Positions 31,694 through 43,053 of a stretch of 64,000 nucleotides of DNA are shown here, one piece after another. Numbering within the stretch: position 1 is the stretch's first letter; each line of letters starts with the position of its first letter. Made by a program: the position numbers and the translations under genes. The notes under the pieces were generated by a model. The model saw only the letters and a list, made by a program, of their open reading frames with translations. It had not been told where the DNA came from and made no database searches. This DNA is from Septoria linicola (Eukaryota; Ascomycota; Dothideomycetes; Mycosphaerellales; Mycosphaerellaceae), in contig CP099419.1 of NCBI GenBank assembly GCA_024114885.1, positions 2,852,001 to 2,916,000 of the forward strand. Direction: 5' to 3'.

Positions 31694-34303
31694 TCACGCA
31701 ATCTCCCATTGCGCAATGCCCGCAGAGGCCCATCCAGAACGGCCTTTCTTGCGTTGAAACTCCTGTATCGTCAGGCCTCGCCCATCACGACCACCAAACT
31801 CTGTCAAACCTATCAGCATGACTTTCTGCCCGGACCGACCTAAGTGGTGTGTTGGAACATCACACCACCACACTTCTCCATTCGTATTGAATGGTGGACA
31901 GTTCTTCTCTCGGTCGTCCTTTTGCGCATCGAGGAGTAGCACAAACAAATACGGACTGCCAGGTCCATTCTTGATCGGATCCCAGTGTGGACATATCTTC
32001 TGGAACGAGAATCTGACTGTCGGCCCTTGTTGTGACAGATTAATCTTGCCGTCAACTGGACACAGTGAAGTCTTCGCAAGTCCTTCCTCTGTAGCTTTGT
32101 TGTAGACTAGAGCGCCTGTGCCGTCCTTATTCGCCATGGAGAACTCTTCCCATGACAATGCTCTTCCATCTGTTCGATACTGCTGGTAGCTGCTCTCCGG
32201 ATAGTGCGACAGCCCAAATTCGTTGTTAGACATGGCAAACCAATCAGGCTTGAAGTGTTTCGTGTACGACTGTGTCCCACCATCGACATTGCCCGCACCC
32301 CAGCACGAATCGACCAGTTTCCATTCACCACCGTCAATCTTTACGACATTCCAAGCGTGATCAGATTTGTAAGGAGGAACGGGTTGGCCTGGTCGAAGGG
32401 GTTCGTATCCGAAGCCTTTGCTGGCGCCAGTAACGACCACGGACTCCATACCAGCTTTGACTGCAAGCGCAGCAAAGAGTCCAGCATATCCTTCGCACAC
32501 AGCGAGACCAGTCTGAAGCGTGCTCTGAGGCGTGGAGCCTTTGACATTATTACTGAAGAATGCCTGGGTATTGTACGCAACGTTGTGGTGCAGCCAAGTA
32601 AAGATTGCCCTGGCTTTGTCCGTGTGCGATGGGAATGGAGATGTGAGTTGAGTGGCCAGCCAGCCAACATCGTGCGAAGGAATCGACTGTCGTGGAAAGC
32701 GTGCGGCATGGTTGTCCGGACCCGAAAAATCGCGACAATGTAGACAAGAATTCGCAGGCGCCGGGAGAGGAGCAGCAGACGCAGCAACAGGGGCCGACAG
32801 ATTGATTCTCGCCTTTCTGGCAAGGTTCTCGACCAAGTTGGTCAGCCAATACTCATTCGCTCCCAAGGACTTGTCAACTTCCCTCCCGTCCTGAAACATG
32901 ATGAGAGTGGGCCAACATTCGATCTTGTATGCCTGTGCAATGTCTTTGTTGTCGTCGGTGTTGATTTTAATGAAAGCGATCTGGCTGGGACGACAGTGCT
33001 CCTTCGCCAGCCGTTCGTAGTCCGGCGCAAAGTTGCGGCAAGGCCCACACCAAGGCGCCCAGAAATCGCTGACCACAATGCGATGTGAAGATATTATATG
33101 CGAAAATTGCGCGTAAGATGTGATTTCCAAGGCCCCAGTAACTGGCGTCGGTGCAGGGCCTGACGCTACTCCATTTGAACGTGGCTTTGATGCCTGTAAT
33201 GCTGCAAGATCTGGCTTCGAGCTCGCTGGTATCGGCGGCGGCATGCCAATGGCTGCCGCTGTCTCTAGCTTCACTACAGGCACAGGGACCGCCGCATTCG
33301 TCTCCTTGTTGCCGAACCCTAGCGAAAGTGCAGAGACTCGCGGCTTGGGGGGTGCAGCCAGTTGTGGGCGCCCAGATACTGGTACAACATCTGCCCTCGC
33401 CTGCGTCGCAGTTCTCGTTGGCAAAGGAGGCCGCGCTACTTTAATGGGAGGAAGTGGAGGTTGAGCTCTAGCTGGACGAGGCACCTCTGCAGGAGCTGTA
33501 GCCTCATTCGATACAGATCCGGTTCTAATAGGAAGAGGTGGCTGCGCGATGTTCTGTCTGACTGGCATCGGTGGTGGAGTTGTGCCTTCCTGGACTTGTG
33601 CGGCTCGAGGGGTCGATGCTGTACGTCGCATTGGCCGAGCACTATTGTACTTCTGCTCTGCAGCCTCCTTTTCCTCCCTACTGCGCTTCGGAGGTAGTGC
33701 TGGCAAGGAGGAAGGATCGAAATCAGGGGCTCTAATTTGATACCTCTCGCCACCTATTGAGGTATATGAGGTTGCATTTGCTATGGCCGAAACAGACGAA
33801 CGTGCTGTGGCAACTGAACTGGTAGAATCGGCTGAGCCGCGCCTACTGAGAGCATATTCGGGCTGAGATGGAGCTTCCGAAGGCCTTCTTGGCGGTAATG
33901 CAGGTGATGGTCCTGATGGAGTCCTGGCTGGCAGAGCTGGAGCTAGAGACGTCTGCGTTAACGTTCTTGCAGGTGATGAAGGTCTGGAAGGCACTGAATT
34001 CGTTCCATTGGTAGCTGATACTCTCGGTCGTCCTGCTTCGGGCACATTTCCTACAGGTCTGTTCGGAGACGGTCCGCCGTCGTTGGCCGGTGGCACGCTC
34101 GAGGTCTGTGCACGATTTGGTCTGGCAGGAACGCTTGGTTTAGGAGGTGGAGGTGGAGGTGGCCTTGGTCGCCCATTTACCCCATTTGAAGTCTTCTGGG
34201 GCTCTTGTGGTTGTTGAAGTGGAATGCTGCCACCAGCGTTTTGGAGTTTCAAAGCCGCTATGCGCTCAGCGACTGATGTGAAACGAGGCTCATCGTCAGC
34301 CAT
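31694..34303 (-). CDS. Thioredoxin-transglutaminase-like fusion protein
   Basis: Single exon, 869 aa from the ATG at 34303. Residues 1-380 are Pro/Ser/Arg-rich with poly-Pro runs (RPRPPPPPPPKP), suited to SH3 or profilin binding, and the conserved pieces RYQIRAPDFDPSSLPALPPK and ALSLGFGN. Residues about 385-490 are a complete thioredoxin domain with VSDFWAPWCGPCRNFAPDY (active-site Cys pair near 418-421), KINTDDN and the cis-Pro segment ECWPTLIMF. Residues about 515-869 start with CLHCRDFSGPDNHAARFPRQ and are a transglutaminase-like domain with Cys (LAVCEGYAG, about 601), His (DHAWNVV, about 648) and Asp (KLVDSCWG, about 663). The C-terminal part resembles Cyk3-type fungal cytokinesis proteins. 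As I recall, that family lacks a thioredoxin domain, so the insertion is unusual. Confidence 0.88.
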   Translation of the reverse strand: MADDEPRFTSVAERIAALKLQNAGGSIPLQQPQEPQKTSNGVNGRPRPPPPPPPKPSVPARPNRAQTSSVPPANDGGPSPNRPVGNVPEAGRPRVSATNGTNSVPSRPSSPARTLTQTSLAPALPARTPSGPSPALPPRRPSEAPSQPEYALSRRGSADSTSSVATARSSVSAIANATSYTSIGGERYQIRAPDFDPSSLPALPPKRSREEKEAAEQKYNSARPMRRTASTPRAAQVQEGTTPPPMPVRQNIAQPPLPIRTGSVSNEATAPAEVPRPARAQPPLPPIKVARPPLPTRTATQARADVVPVSGRPQLAAPPKPRVSALSLGFGNKETNAAVPVPVVKLETAAAIGMPPPIPASSKPDLAALQASKPRSNGVASGPAPTPVTGALEITSYAQFSHIISSHRIVVSDFWAPWCGPCRNFAPDYERLAKEHCRPSQIAFIKINTDDNKDIAQAYKIECWPTLIMFQDGREVDKSLGANEYWLTNLVENLARKARINLSAPVAASAAPLPAPANSCLHCRDFSGPDNHAARFPRQSIPSHDVGWLATQLTSPFPSHTDKARAIFTWLHHNVAYNTQAFFSNNVKGSTPQSTLQTGLAVCEGYAGLFAALAVKAGMESVVVTGASKGFGYEPLRPGQPVPPYKSDHAWNVVKIDGGEWKLVDSCWGAGNVDGGTQSYTKHFKPDWFAMSNNEFGLSHYPESSYQQYRTDGRALSWEEFSMANKDGTGALVYNKATEEGLAKTSLCPVDGKINLSQQGPTVRFSFQKICPHWDPIKNGPGSPYLFVLLLDAQKDDREKNCPPFNTNGEVWWCDVPTHHLGRSGQKVMLIGLTEFGGRDGRGLTIQEFQRKKGRSGWASAGIAQWEIA

Positions 34304-35159
34304 CTTGGCGAGCAGCTCAAAGGATACGCAGTGAGGCAGCGACAAGGTAGTGAACAGTGACCTAGGAATGGTTCGTGCAGAGGGATTCTGTTCGCTCAGG
34401 TGCACAGCCTTCCCTTGTCCTCGGTCACTTTTGACTTTCGCAGGAACAGGCAACTCAAGCTCAGCTGTGCCACCGCCAGGCACTAATGTGCATCCTTCGA
34501 AGCATCGAAGCCCTACGTAATGCAGTAATGCCGTTCCGTTGTTCCTCGATGCAGAATATGTGCAGAAGACGATGTTCGATGCTGTAAATGCTTTGGCTTG
34601 CCACGCGTTGCGACTGCTTGAAGTTCTTGGTTGTGAGTGAGTTCCGCTTCACGAGCCGCCATGTGGGTCGCCATCTGTCGTCACTCATTGGGTCAGGTAC
34701 GACGCCCAGTCGACAACACATCACTCAGGTATTCTACTCGACACTGTTGACAGATTTCAGCTTGCATCTAGACTACACAATTGAGCCTACGACCGCATGC
34801 ATCGTCCGGCAATCTACTCTTCGAGCTCTACTCATCACTCTTGGCCATTGCGTTTCTCCATACTTCCCACAGCCCTGACGGAAAGTGCATCAAGCTTAGA
34901 TGCGACCACCTTTGCTTTGTGTCTGCCATTCTTGCTCATCGCTTTTCTTCCCCCTCACCGCAACAAGCAGTTCGCGCATCAGATCGGTAACGCAACATAA
35001 GAAAATCATACTGTCATAAAGAGCATCCTCCCACACGTATACCAACGCCGTCAATTCAGGATTCGCACTTGATACTCTTGGCTCACATGTTGTATGAATG
35101 TTCTCGGACCACGTCGTTGTTGCTTCGAGTTCCACACTTGCTGTTCAGAAGCGATGCGA
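34304..35159. other. Intergenic, upstream of the fusion gene
   Basis: About 860 bp between two lower-strand genes. Short frames only. It should hold the fusion-gene promoter and the 3' end of the Zn2Cys6 gene. Confidence 0.35.
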
Positions 35160-37249
35160 TTATCGCTTGCGCTTCTTGTCCACATTCAAAATCGCAGGAG
35201 CCAGGAACGATCCTTTCATGCCGTGCATGTGGTGAGGCGGTGGGGGCGACATATCCTCGACTGCGCTTTCACCCTCGCCTTTCTTGATCGTGACACCCAT
35301 GTGGCGACCATAGCGGCCCTTGCGACCGTTGCCTTCATCCTCACTAACACAGCCTTCGATGCCGATGCCAGCGTCCTTGCAACGACCACATGGGCGTTGA
35401 CGGTCGCAACCCTTCTTGCTCTTTCGGCAACGTTGGCAGCGGGGCTTTGACGACAAATCCTCCTCGTCGACGCCAAGCTGATGCTGGAAGTTGATGGTAG
35501 AAGCGACAGATGCTTTGCGCGACTGCGATTGCGAAGGCAAAGATGCTGGCGACATCGGCACCTTGATGTTTCCAACAGACGGCTTCTTGGACTTCGATGA
35601 GACTGACAGCTGGCGAGGCTTGGTGACTTTGCCCATCGACATCGATCCTTCCTTCCGCACTTTGCTCTTTGCCTTGGACAGCTGGCGTTGTCCGTCGATG
35701 TCCATTTCATCGCTGCCAAAGTTACCATCGCGATGATCTTCGTACTCTTCACCACTGGTGCCATCACTTGGCAGCTCGTTCATGATGCGCTGCTTCTTTC
35801 TAGCAGGCCCGACATCCTCCTTAGAGAATGCTGGGACTGCTGGTAGCTTTGTCTCACCATCGTCATCTCCTTCCTCTTCGCTGTCCTCTTCCGACGAAGC
35901 AGCATCGGCTTTACCACTCAAGGCATCATCGATCGTGGACGTCGAAGTGCGGCCATGTGAGAAGGCAGTGGGGTCACCAAGTCTCATGAGCTGCAGGGCA
36001 ACGTCCTCATCTGAGATGACGCTTCCAATCGTAGGATCGGGCGTGGGCAAGACCCCGTTCGAATTGCGGTGCGAAGAATAGCTCGCGCCGCTATGGCGAC
36101 TGCCACGGAGCTGCCTGCTAGGTTGCTGGAAACCACCTTGGTACGTGTTAGTGGAGAACGGGGGCTGCATACTGCCAAAGCCATTATTATAGCTTTGGGG
36201 TGATGGCAGAGGCTGCTGGTATGAGAAGGTCTGCTGGTTGGAGTACGCATAGGGCGACGCCATATTTGGGCCAGAGCGGCGCTGAGGTGAGATGGATGAT
36301 ATAGAGGCACTCATGGGCACCTGAGGGGGAACAAACAGTGGCAGTTCCTGAGAAAGTCAGCGCTGCGCTTGCACGAAGCAAAGGACGTCCTTACCGAGCT
36401 TTCGAATGCGCGCTTCCGGCGACCACCCTCGACAATGTTGTCGACAGTGATGTCCGCCTTGATTTCTTCTGCTTTAGAGCGCCTCGAGCTAGCCACTGAT
36501 CCGTTGTCGTTGTCAGCACTGCTGTACCCGTCATTATCTCCCATCTGGCTATGGTCTCTGCTCTTCGTCCTGTGCGTTTTCGGCTTTCCGCCAGGAGCGA
36601 CAGACGCACTGCGCCGCCCAAGCTCTGACTGTGGAGACACACTACGAAGTCCAGCAGATCGAGCAGCAGACCTGGAAGGTGAATGAGCATTGCTCTGCGT
36701 CGGCGGGCGCATTTCAAATGGTGCACCGAGGGTCAACTTCTTTGGGGAAGCAGAGTCTCGAGCAGTCTCGCTCGCAGGAAGCGGCGGCGGCGCGACTGTC
36801 CTGACATAGACATTCATGTCGTTGTCGAAGTTGTCAGGCGCAGCAATGATACTAATGCCTTCTTCGTTCTCAAAGCTGACGCCATAATCATACAGGCCGT
36901 AGAAGTTCTTGACCGTGGTAATGATCGACTCTGTGGTATCGCGCGGTGAGATCATGACACGCATAGGTAGTCGAGCTTGTATGCGAGGATCCTTTTGATC
37001 TATAAGCCTGAACACGACATGTTTCTGGTCTCTCTTGGCAGGCGACCCTCGAGCAGGTCCGGACGATGCGGTAGCAGCATGTTGGCCTCGTAACAGGCGG
37101 TGCGTGTTACCAGCGTGGTGTCTCGTATCTTGAGGCGCTTCTGAGCCTGCAATGCCATTACGAGTGGACTGGTTGTGGTTCTGCCTCCTCGTATCACCTG
37201 TGGAGGCGGTGTTCTGAGTACCATTGGAGAGCATGCGTCCAAGATCCAT
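35160..37249 (-). CDS. Zn2Cys6 transcription factor with conserved N-terminal region
   Basis: Exons 36395-37249 and 35160-36347, with a 47-bp intron (GTAAGG...TCAG), giving 680 aa. The zinc cluster is C-terminal: CQRCRKSKKGCDRQRPCGRCKDAG with all six cysteines, followed by a basic stretch and ending KKRKR. The N-terminal part contains a compact segment, residues about 77-153 (HVVFRLIDQKDPRIQARL ... GVSFENEEGISIIAAPDN), that looks like a ubiquitin-like or PB1-like fold. The middle is Ser/Gln-rich with acidic patches (EEDSEEEGDDD). A DNA-binding domain at the far C-terminus and no fungal-specific middle homology region set it apart from most Gal4-type factors. Target genes are unknown. A long gene-free region upstream suggests complex control. 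Confidence 0.85.
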
Positions 37250-39891
37250 AATCGTGATCTAGCAGCTTTCTGGCACTCCCGTAGGATATATTCGTGTATG
37301 AGAGGTGTTTTGGGAACGGACAGGTGTGGTGGAGTAGGGACGCGCCGCCCTCGTCGTCGCTGGCGCAAAGGGAGGACGGAGGACCAGGAAGGCGGCGACA
37401 GAATGTCGACTGACGGGTTCTAAGACAGCGCTGGTCAGTACATGCGCTGACACAATCAATGGCAGTACGTTGGCGAAGGCGCAGTATGTGGTAGTGGGCA
37501 TGCGGTGGCTGCAGAAAGGGATGGTGGACTGGTCTGGCGGGTGACCAGGTGATCGAGGGCGACGGCAGTGAGGATGTGATATTGGGTGTATGCAGAGCGA
37601 ATTTCGAGTAGTCTAGCACTCACCTGACTTCCTGATGAGTCTGACCACACCACTGATGGTCGTGAATGGAGTCTTTTCAGCCCGTTGAGTCGACCTCGTC
37701 GTCGCTGGGAATCCACCAGTCGGGGCGGATGAGGATGCAGGCAAAGAGGACTACCTCAGCGTATGCAGTACATATAAGCAAGCGCACAGATAGGACAGTC
37801 ACTGCCAACACCGACAACCGACAAAGGCCAGTTTAAAGATGTCAACGTGGTGTGGGAGGAAAGAGAGAAGCAAGAGAGGAAGATGCCATGCCTCCACTTT
37901 GGTGTAAGACCCGCGCTCGGGCATAGTCGAGCATAACTTCGATGTGCGACCACGATGGTGCACATTTTCACTCACTTCCAGCATCGCACTCAATTACATT
38001 AACTCTACATACTACTACTTGCCATTGACAAGCCATTGCGCACATCAATGCAGAGCAAAGACGGGCGTGGTGTATTCCTTCGGCAGCGAGTGCATGAGCA
38101 CATGGAACGGCATCGGCCAGATAGTAGTCTACCAGCATGCATTTTGCACAGACGACTGGTGGATTACCATTCCACACACAGAATGTCATCCCACCCGCAC
38201 AAGCGCACAGCGCAACAGCAGCGCCAACCCGGAGCGAAACATTAGCTGCATACCCCAAAGCCAGCAGATACGCCAGAACTGCGAGAGATGCACGCTCTGG
38301 GCCGATGGGGTGGTTCGCGCTCCAATCACAGCTCACAAACATCGCAGATCAGCCGGTATACAGCCCACACGGTAGCGCCATTGCGCCTGCTGATGAATGA
38401 CCAATACGAGAGCGACAGTGAGGTTGGCGCAATTGGTATCTCTCGACCTTGATGAGGGACACTGATGTCGTATGCTCAGTATCAATTGCAACGATGCTGA
38501 ATGTCAAGCCGATTCTTGCCGTGGCGACCACAGACATGCATCTGTGTCGCCTAGACTCCCGGCGTGATTGTTCAAGCATTCGTCAGAAGACCTTACAACG
38601 CTAACTCTGTGTGGGCAAGCAGTTCGCGACAAGGTAGCGTATGACATGGGTGAAGAGAAATGCAAAGGTGAGAGAAGCTCTCACCCACCGTCTCGATAGC
38701 GTTGCCGCGCATTGGTTGTACAAAGACGTCCATCGGCGCGAAGTGCATTTATCCTTGTGCGCATGAGCACTCATAGCGCAAAGTCAAGAAGACGGGCCTG
38801 CAGATTGCTGTCTACACGCTCGCCGAGGACGGCACGAGAAGTGAGCTGTCCTTGGACTGCTTTGGCGCGCAGTTCTAGGTACATCTTTTATTGAGGGGTC
38901 CTGGCCTCGCCAACTCTCGATTTGCGGTGTCAGTTTGTGCCGCCCGCCGAAAGTTGTGGAGTTTGAAACCGTCCTCGCCGGATCGCAGCGACAGGCTTAG
39001 AGCTCTCGATGTACGATTCCGCCGACAGGCCGACAGCGCATCAAAGCCGCAACTCGAAGCACACCGCCAGGTTGCCCGAGGGACGTGATGAAGTGATATA
39101 CAGGAAGTAGGGATATTTTCTGTAATTTGGGTCGGCACGTTTAATCGTCACGTGTGGACGTACAAGAGCGTGTTTCGAGGCTTGAGTTGCAGCGCGTCGA
39201 GGCGGTGATCTCCAAATTCATTTCTGAGCAATGTCAAACCTGTCGCATGAAGTTTGAGCATCATGAGTAGCTTCGGATAGCTCCTGCGATACTATGGCGC
39301 ATGTTTGAGGTATGTCAGTGCAATAGCGTGGATGTTCTGTAGAAGTGCAGTGGAATTCAGATGTTTTGAGGACGTGAGGTTGTTGTGTCGAAGTGACATC
39401 AAGATTTCAAGGGTCGCGACTGCCGTTGCTGTGGGCACGTAACAGTCCAAGCTCTTTGCGGCCTGTGATTGGCTGTACGGCGCAGCTTTCTGTTTGTTGT
39501 GCTAGACCCGACGATCAGTTCAGCCGGGAGATTCGACCTTGCATTTGGCAGGCGTGTTGTCTCTTGACTGTTGAGCAGCGCATCTCCCACGGACATCATA
39601 CTAACCCCCCAGCAGCGACATCGAGCAGCACATATCCGCGTGTCGACCGGCTTCTGGACGACGCGGACATCATCTTGCAGCGTCTGCCGAGTCACTGACT
39701 GCAGATGTGCTGGTAGCTGCATCGACGTCGCGAGGAGCTTCGCATTGGGACGGGCAGCAGCAACAACAACAAAATACTTGCACCCAGCGACATTGCGACA
39801 CACGATCACCACCACTGTCAGCGCATCACGGGCGCTTGATAAGACTCAGTCACCAGACGGCGAGAGAGAGAACATCACGAGCACCGCGGTC
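37250..39891. other. 2.6-kb gene-poor region between the Zn2Cys6 regulator and cyclin genes
   Basis: Divergent promoters and probably long 5' leaders. On the lower strand a plausible leader intron runs 37623-37420, with donor GTGAGT, branch-like TACTGAC about 11 bases before the end, and acceptor CTTAG. No open frame in the region has a convincing start, domain or partner exon, and no tRNA or repeat was recognised. Confidence 0.4.
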
Positions 39892-41894
39892 ATGGACGCG
39901 AAGGTAAGAAGAATGTTGTCGTCGGCTCCCTCACTCGTTCCGACCTCACAACGTCCCATCTCACATGCCACTCCTCCCTGTGCCTTGCCCACCCGCGCGC
40001 ACACAGCGCCTGTCCCTTCTCCGCCCGCACAATGCCCGTCGCTGGCCCGCAAAGCGCAGGCACCACGCTGTCTGGTCACGTACTCACCTCACTGCGCAAT
40101 GACTTATCTCAAATGGTTGTTCGCAACCAATTCACGATCAAATGACCGCAGCAACTGACATCACCACCACAGCCACAACGACCCGTCTCACGCGTGGTAC
40201 GCATCCACGACGAGAACATGCCGATCCAACACCCCACCGCCCTGGTCGGCAAGACATTGCACCAGCGAACCAAGTCCGCGTCGAATATCAATCTCAAGAA
40301 GCATATTCTTGGCGAAACCAACACGAACTCGAAACTGCTGCACAAGGACGACTCGGAGGTGGGCAAGACGTCGCCGGGCAAGCTGAAGCACGTGCAAGAG
40401 CAAGGTGCCGCTGCACCACTGCAGCGTCCCGCGGTTCGTCCGCTCGGGCAGAAGAGCAGTAACATGCAAGTTGCGGCTGCCATTGCAGCCACAGCCAAGT
40501 CCACTGAAGCATACGAGCCCCCGCAGAAAAAGGTCGCGCCGAAGAAGAGCACAAAGGTCCTTCGAGACGTCGTGGTTCCAGCAGCGCAGCCCGAGCTCGA
40601 CTCGAGGATATCCACCACAGCACATCTCCCTGCAGAGTCAGGCGCTCAGCTCCCAGGACCGAATGTCTACGCGGCACAACATCAGGAAGTCCGCACCACG
40701 GAGACTGTGCCGCTTCGTGATGATTCTGCAATAGGATTCCGCCCACAAGTGCACCCTGTCGTGCCCGTCGTGGCTCCTCAGCAGCAAGCATCGTCGCACA
40801 TCGATTCTGCCACAGGATACACCAGCTCCACTCCGGTGCTGGATCAGTACGACGAGTACGATGACGAGGACCAGGACTACATGACGGCACGTTCCTTCGG
40901 CGCGTCTGATCCCACGCAGGACCTCACCACCATCTTCAACCCCCAGCACACGAAGAAGGTGGCCGTTGAGATCGCAGAAGCAGAAGTTCACGTTGCCGCC
41001 ACCAGGACCGAAGACGATATCGAGGATGAAAAGTGGGACACATCCATGGTCGCAGAGTATGGTGACGAGATCTTCGACTACATGCGAGAGATGGAGGCTC
41101 GCATGTCGCCCAACCCCTTCTACATGGAGCTCCAGGCGGAGATTCAGTGGTCCATGCGCGCGGTTCTCATGGACTGGGTCGTCCAGGTCCATCAGCGTTT
41201 CAACTTGCTGCCGGAGACCTTGTTTCTCACCATCAACTACATCGACCGCTTCCTGTCCTGTAAGGTCGTGTCGCTGGGCAAGCTGCAGCTCGTCGGAGCG
41301 ACTGCCATTTTTGTCGCCGCGAAGTACGAAGAGGTTAATTGCCCTACGATCTCGGAGATCATCTACATGGTTGACAATGGCTACACCGCCGATGAACTTC
41401 TCAAAGCCGAACGCTTCATGCTCAGCATGCTCCAGTTCGAGCTAGGATGGCCAGGTCCAATGAGCTTCTTGCGCCGGATCAGCAAAGCCGATGACTATGA
41501 TCTCGAGACTCGCACGCTCGCCAAGTACTTTCTCGAGGTCACCATCATGGATGAGCGCTTCGTCGGATGCAAGCCCAGCTTCCTCGCGGCTGGAGCTCAT
41601 TGCATGGCACGACTCATGTTGCGTAAGGGCGACTGGAGCAAAGCCCATGTCTACTACTCCAACTACACCTTCCGGCAGCTTCACCGCCTCCTCTGGGCAA
41701 TCTTCGAATGCTGCCAGGACGCACAGAAGCACCACAACGCCGTGTACGAAAAGTACACCGACAAGCGTTATAAGCGTGCTTCCACGTTTGTGCGCACAGA
41801 GATGCTCAAGGGCTTCAACCTGCCATTCCTCAAACCAAACAGCTTCACCACCCTAGGCGCACAGGACCCCAGCACAGGTTGGCAGCAGCAGTAG
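39892..41894 (+). CDS. nimE: G2/mitotic B-type cyclin
   Basis: Exon 1 is only 12 bp (39892-39903, MDAK). After a 269-bp intron (GTAAGA...ACAG), exon 2 is 40173-41894, giving 577 aa. The junction yields MDAKPQRPVSRVVRIHDENM in one frame. The cyclin box is clear: MRAVLMDWVVQVHQRFNL, FLTINYIDRFLS, GATAIFVAAKYEEVNCP and the C-terminal box with TLAKYFLEVTIMD. It binds and activates Cdk1 at the G2/M transition in the nucleus. The N-terminal about 250 residues are low-complexity and should hold the destruction signals, though I could not pick out a perfect RxxL D-box. The symbol follows the Aspergillus B-type cyclin; orthology is inferred from the box and size. Confidence 0.92.
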
Positions 41895-43053
41895 CGCTTT
41901 TGATAGCTTCACTGAGCGACTTTCTCTGTAAGCCGGCACTCCTGACCTTCACCACTGAAGACAGCTAACCTCTGTAGCTCTTTTGATTTGCGACTTTACG
42001 TCCGTTTAGAGACAGGACTAGCTTTGCCTGTTTTAGACCTCCTGCAACCAGACATTAGGTCTTGGGACATTGATTCATATGGCGCATTGGGTGGCTGGCA
42101 TTCGACGATTGCGACGATATGGACGACGAAACGAATCGACTAATATCGAGCTGCCGGGGTGCATACAAGCCGACGGCACTTTCTTTGTGGTATGTTGTTC
42201 TTATCCCTCCCTTGCGGCGGCAGCGGCGGCGGAACGGCGTTAGACAGGCGAAACCAGCACGCAGCTCGTTGGTATCATTGAGGCGTTAATACAGGCAAGC
42301 GATGCTTGACACAGACTGGAGCATGCATGGCTCAGATGGCCAGTGATAGAGGTGTTGCAGCATAGCTATACCGCGAGGCTCCTCTGCATACAGCAGGGTT
42401 GGCCCGCATGGTATGAAAAACATCAGAAACAAATGTTCTTGCAGTTCTCTGCTGTTTGTCTACGAGACAATAATGAGACCAGAAGCTGACGTAGGGTCCC
42501 ATCTCGATCCCCTCCATCACCGACGGAACCCCAACCTTCTCCCAATTTTAGCTCATGAACAGGGTCCGGCCGTTGCGCATATGCCCCACAACAAGCTCGC
42601 CCTTCGGAGCTCTGCCAACGCGAGGGCATTGGTGCATGAAGTTCCTGCATGTACGCGCGACTTTTCCGAAAGCATGACCGTCCAGCGTTGACGAACACAG
42701 ACAGCATGGGTTTCATTATCGTGACGATGGAGCCAGCAACAACACATCTACTAAGTTACGGATCCCCACTAATAGTCCCGACACCTCGATCGGTGCCGGG
42801 TCAGTTTCAGGAAGTTCGATGATCTTTGATATGAGAGCACATTGTCAGGCGAATACAGAAGATGACACCTTTTACCCAAACACGGCCGCCTCACGAACTA
42901 CTTCTACGCTTTCCGCAGTACGCGCACACCTGGTTGTAATTCGAGACTCAAACATCAATCAAGTAACATCAAAGAGCGTCGGTAATGCATCCTGAGATCG
43001 ATCGAGTGCCGGTGAGCTGATAGTAGAGCAACAGATCTGCACATAATTGCGCC
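41895..43053. other. Intergenic region between cyclin and SDR genes
   Basis: About 1.16 kb. Frames of 60-126 codons on both strands show no domain. It should hold the cyclin 3' UTR and the SDR promoter. Confidence 0.35.

Noticed and set aside
39571..40158. 195-codon frame covering the start of the cyclin gene
   Set aside because: Its only ATG of note is the cyclin start itself (39892). The upstream part is leader and the downstream part runs into the cyclin intron.
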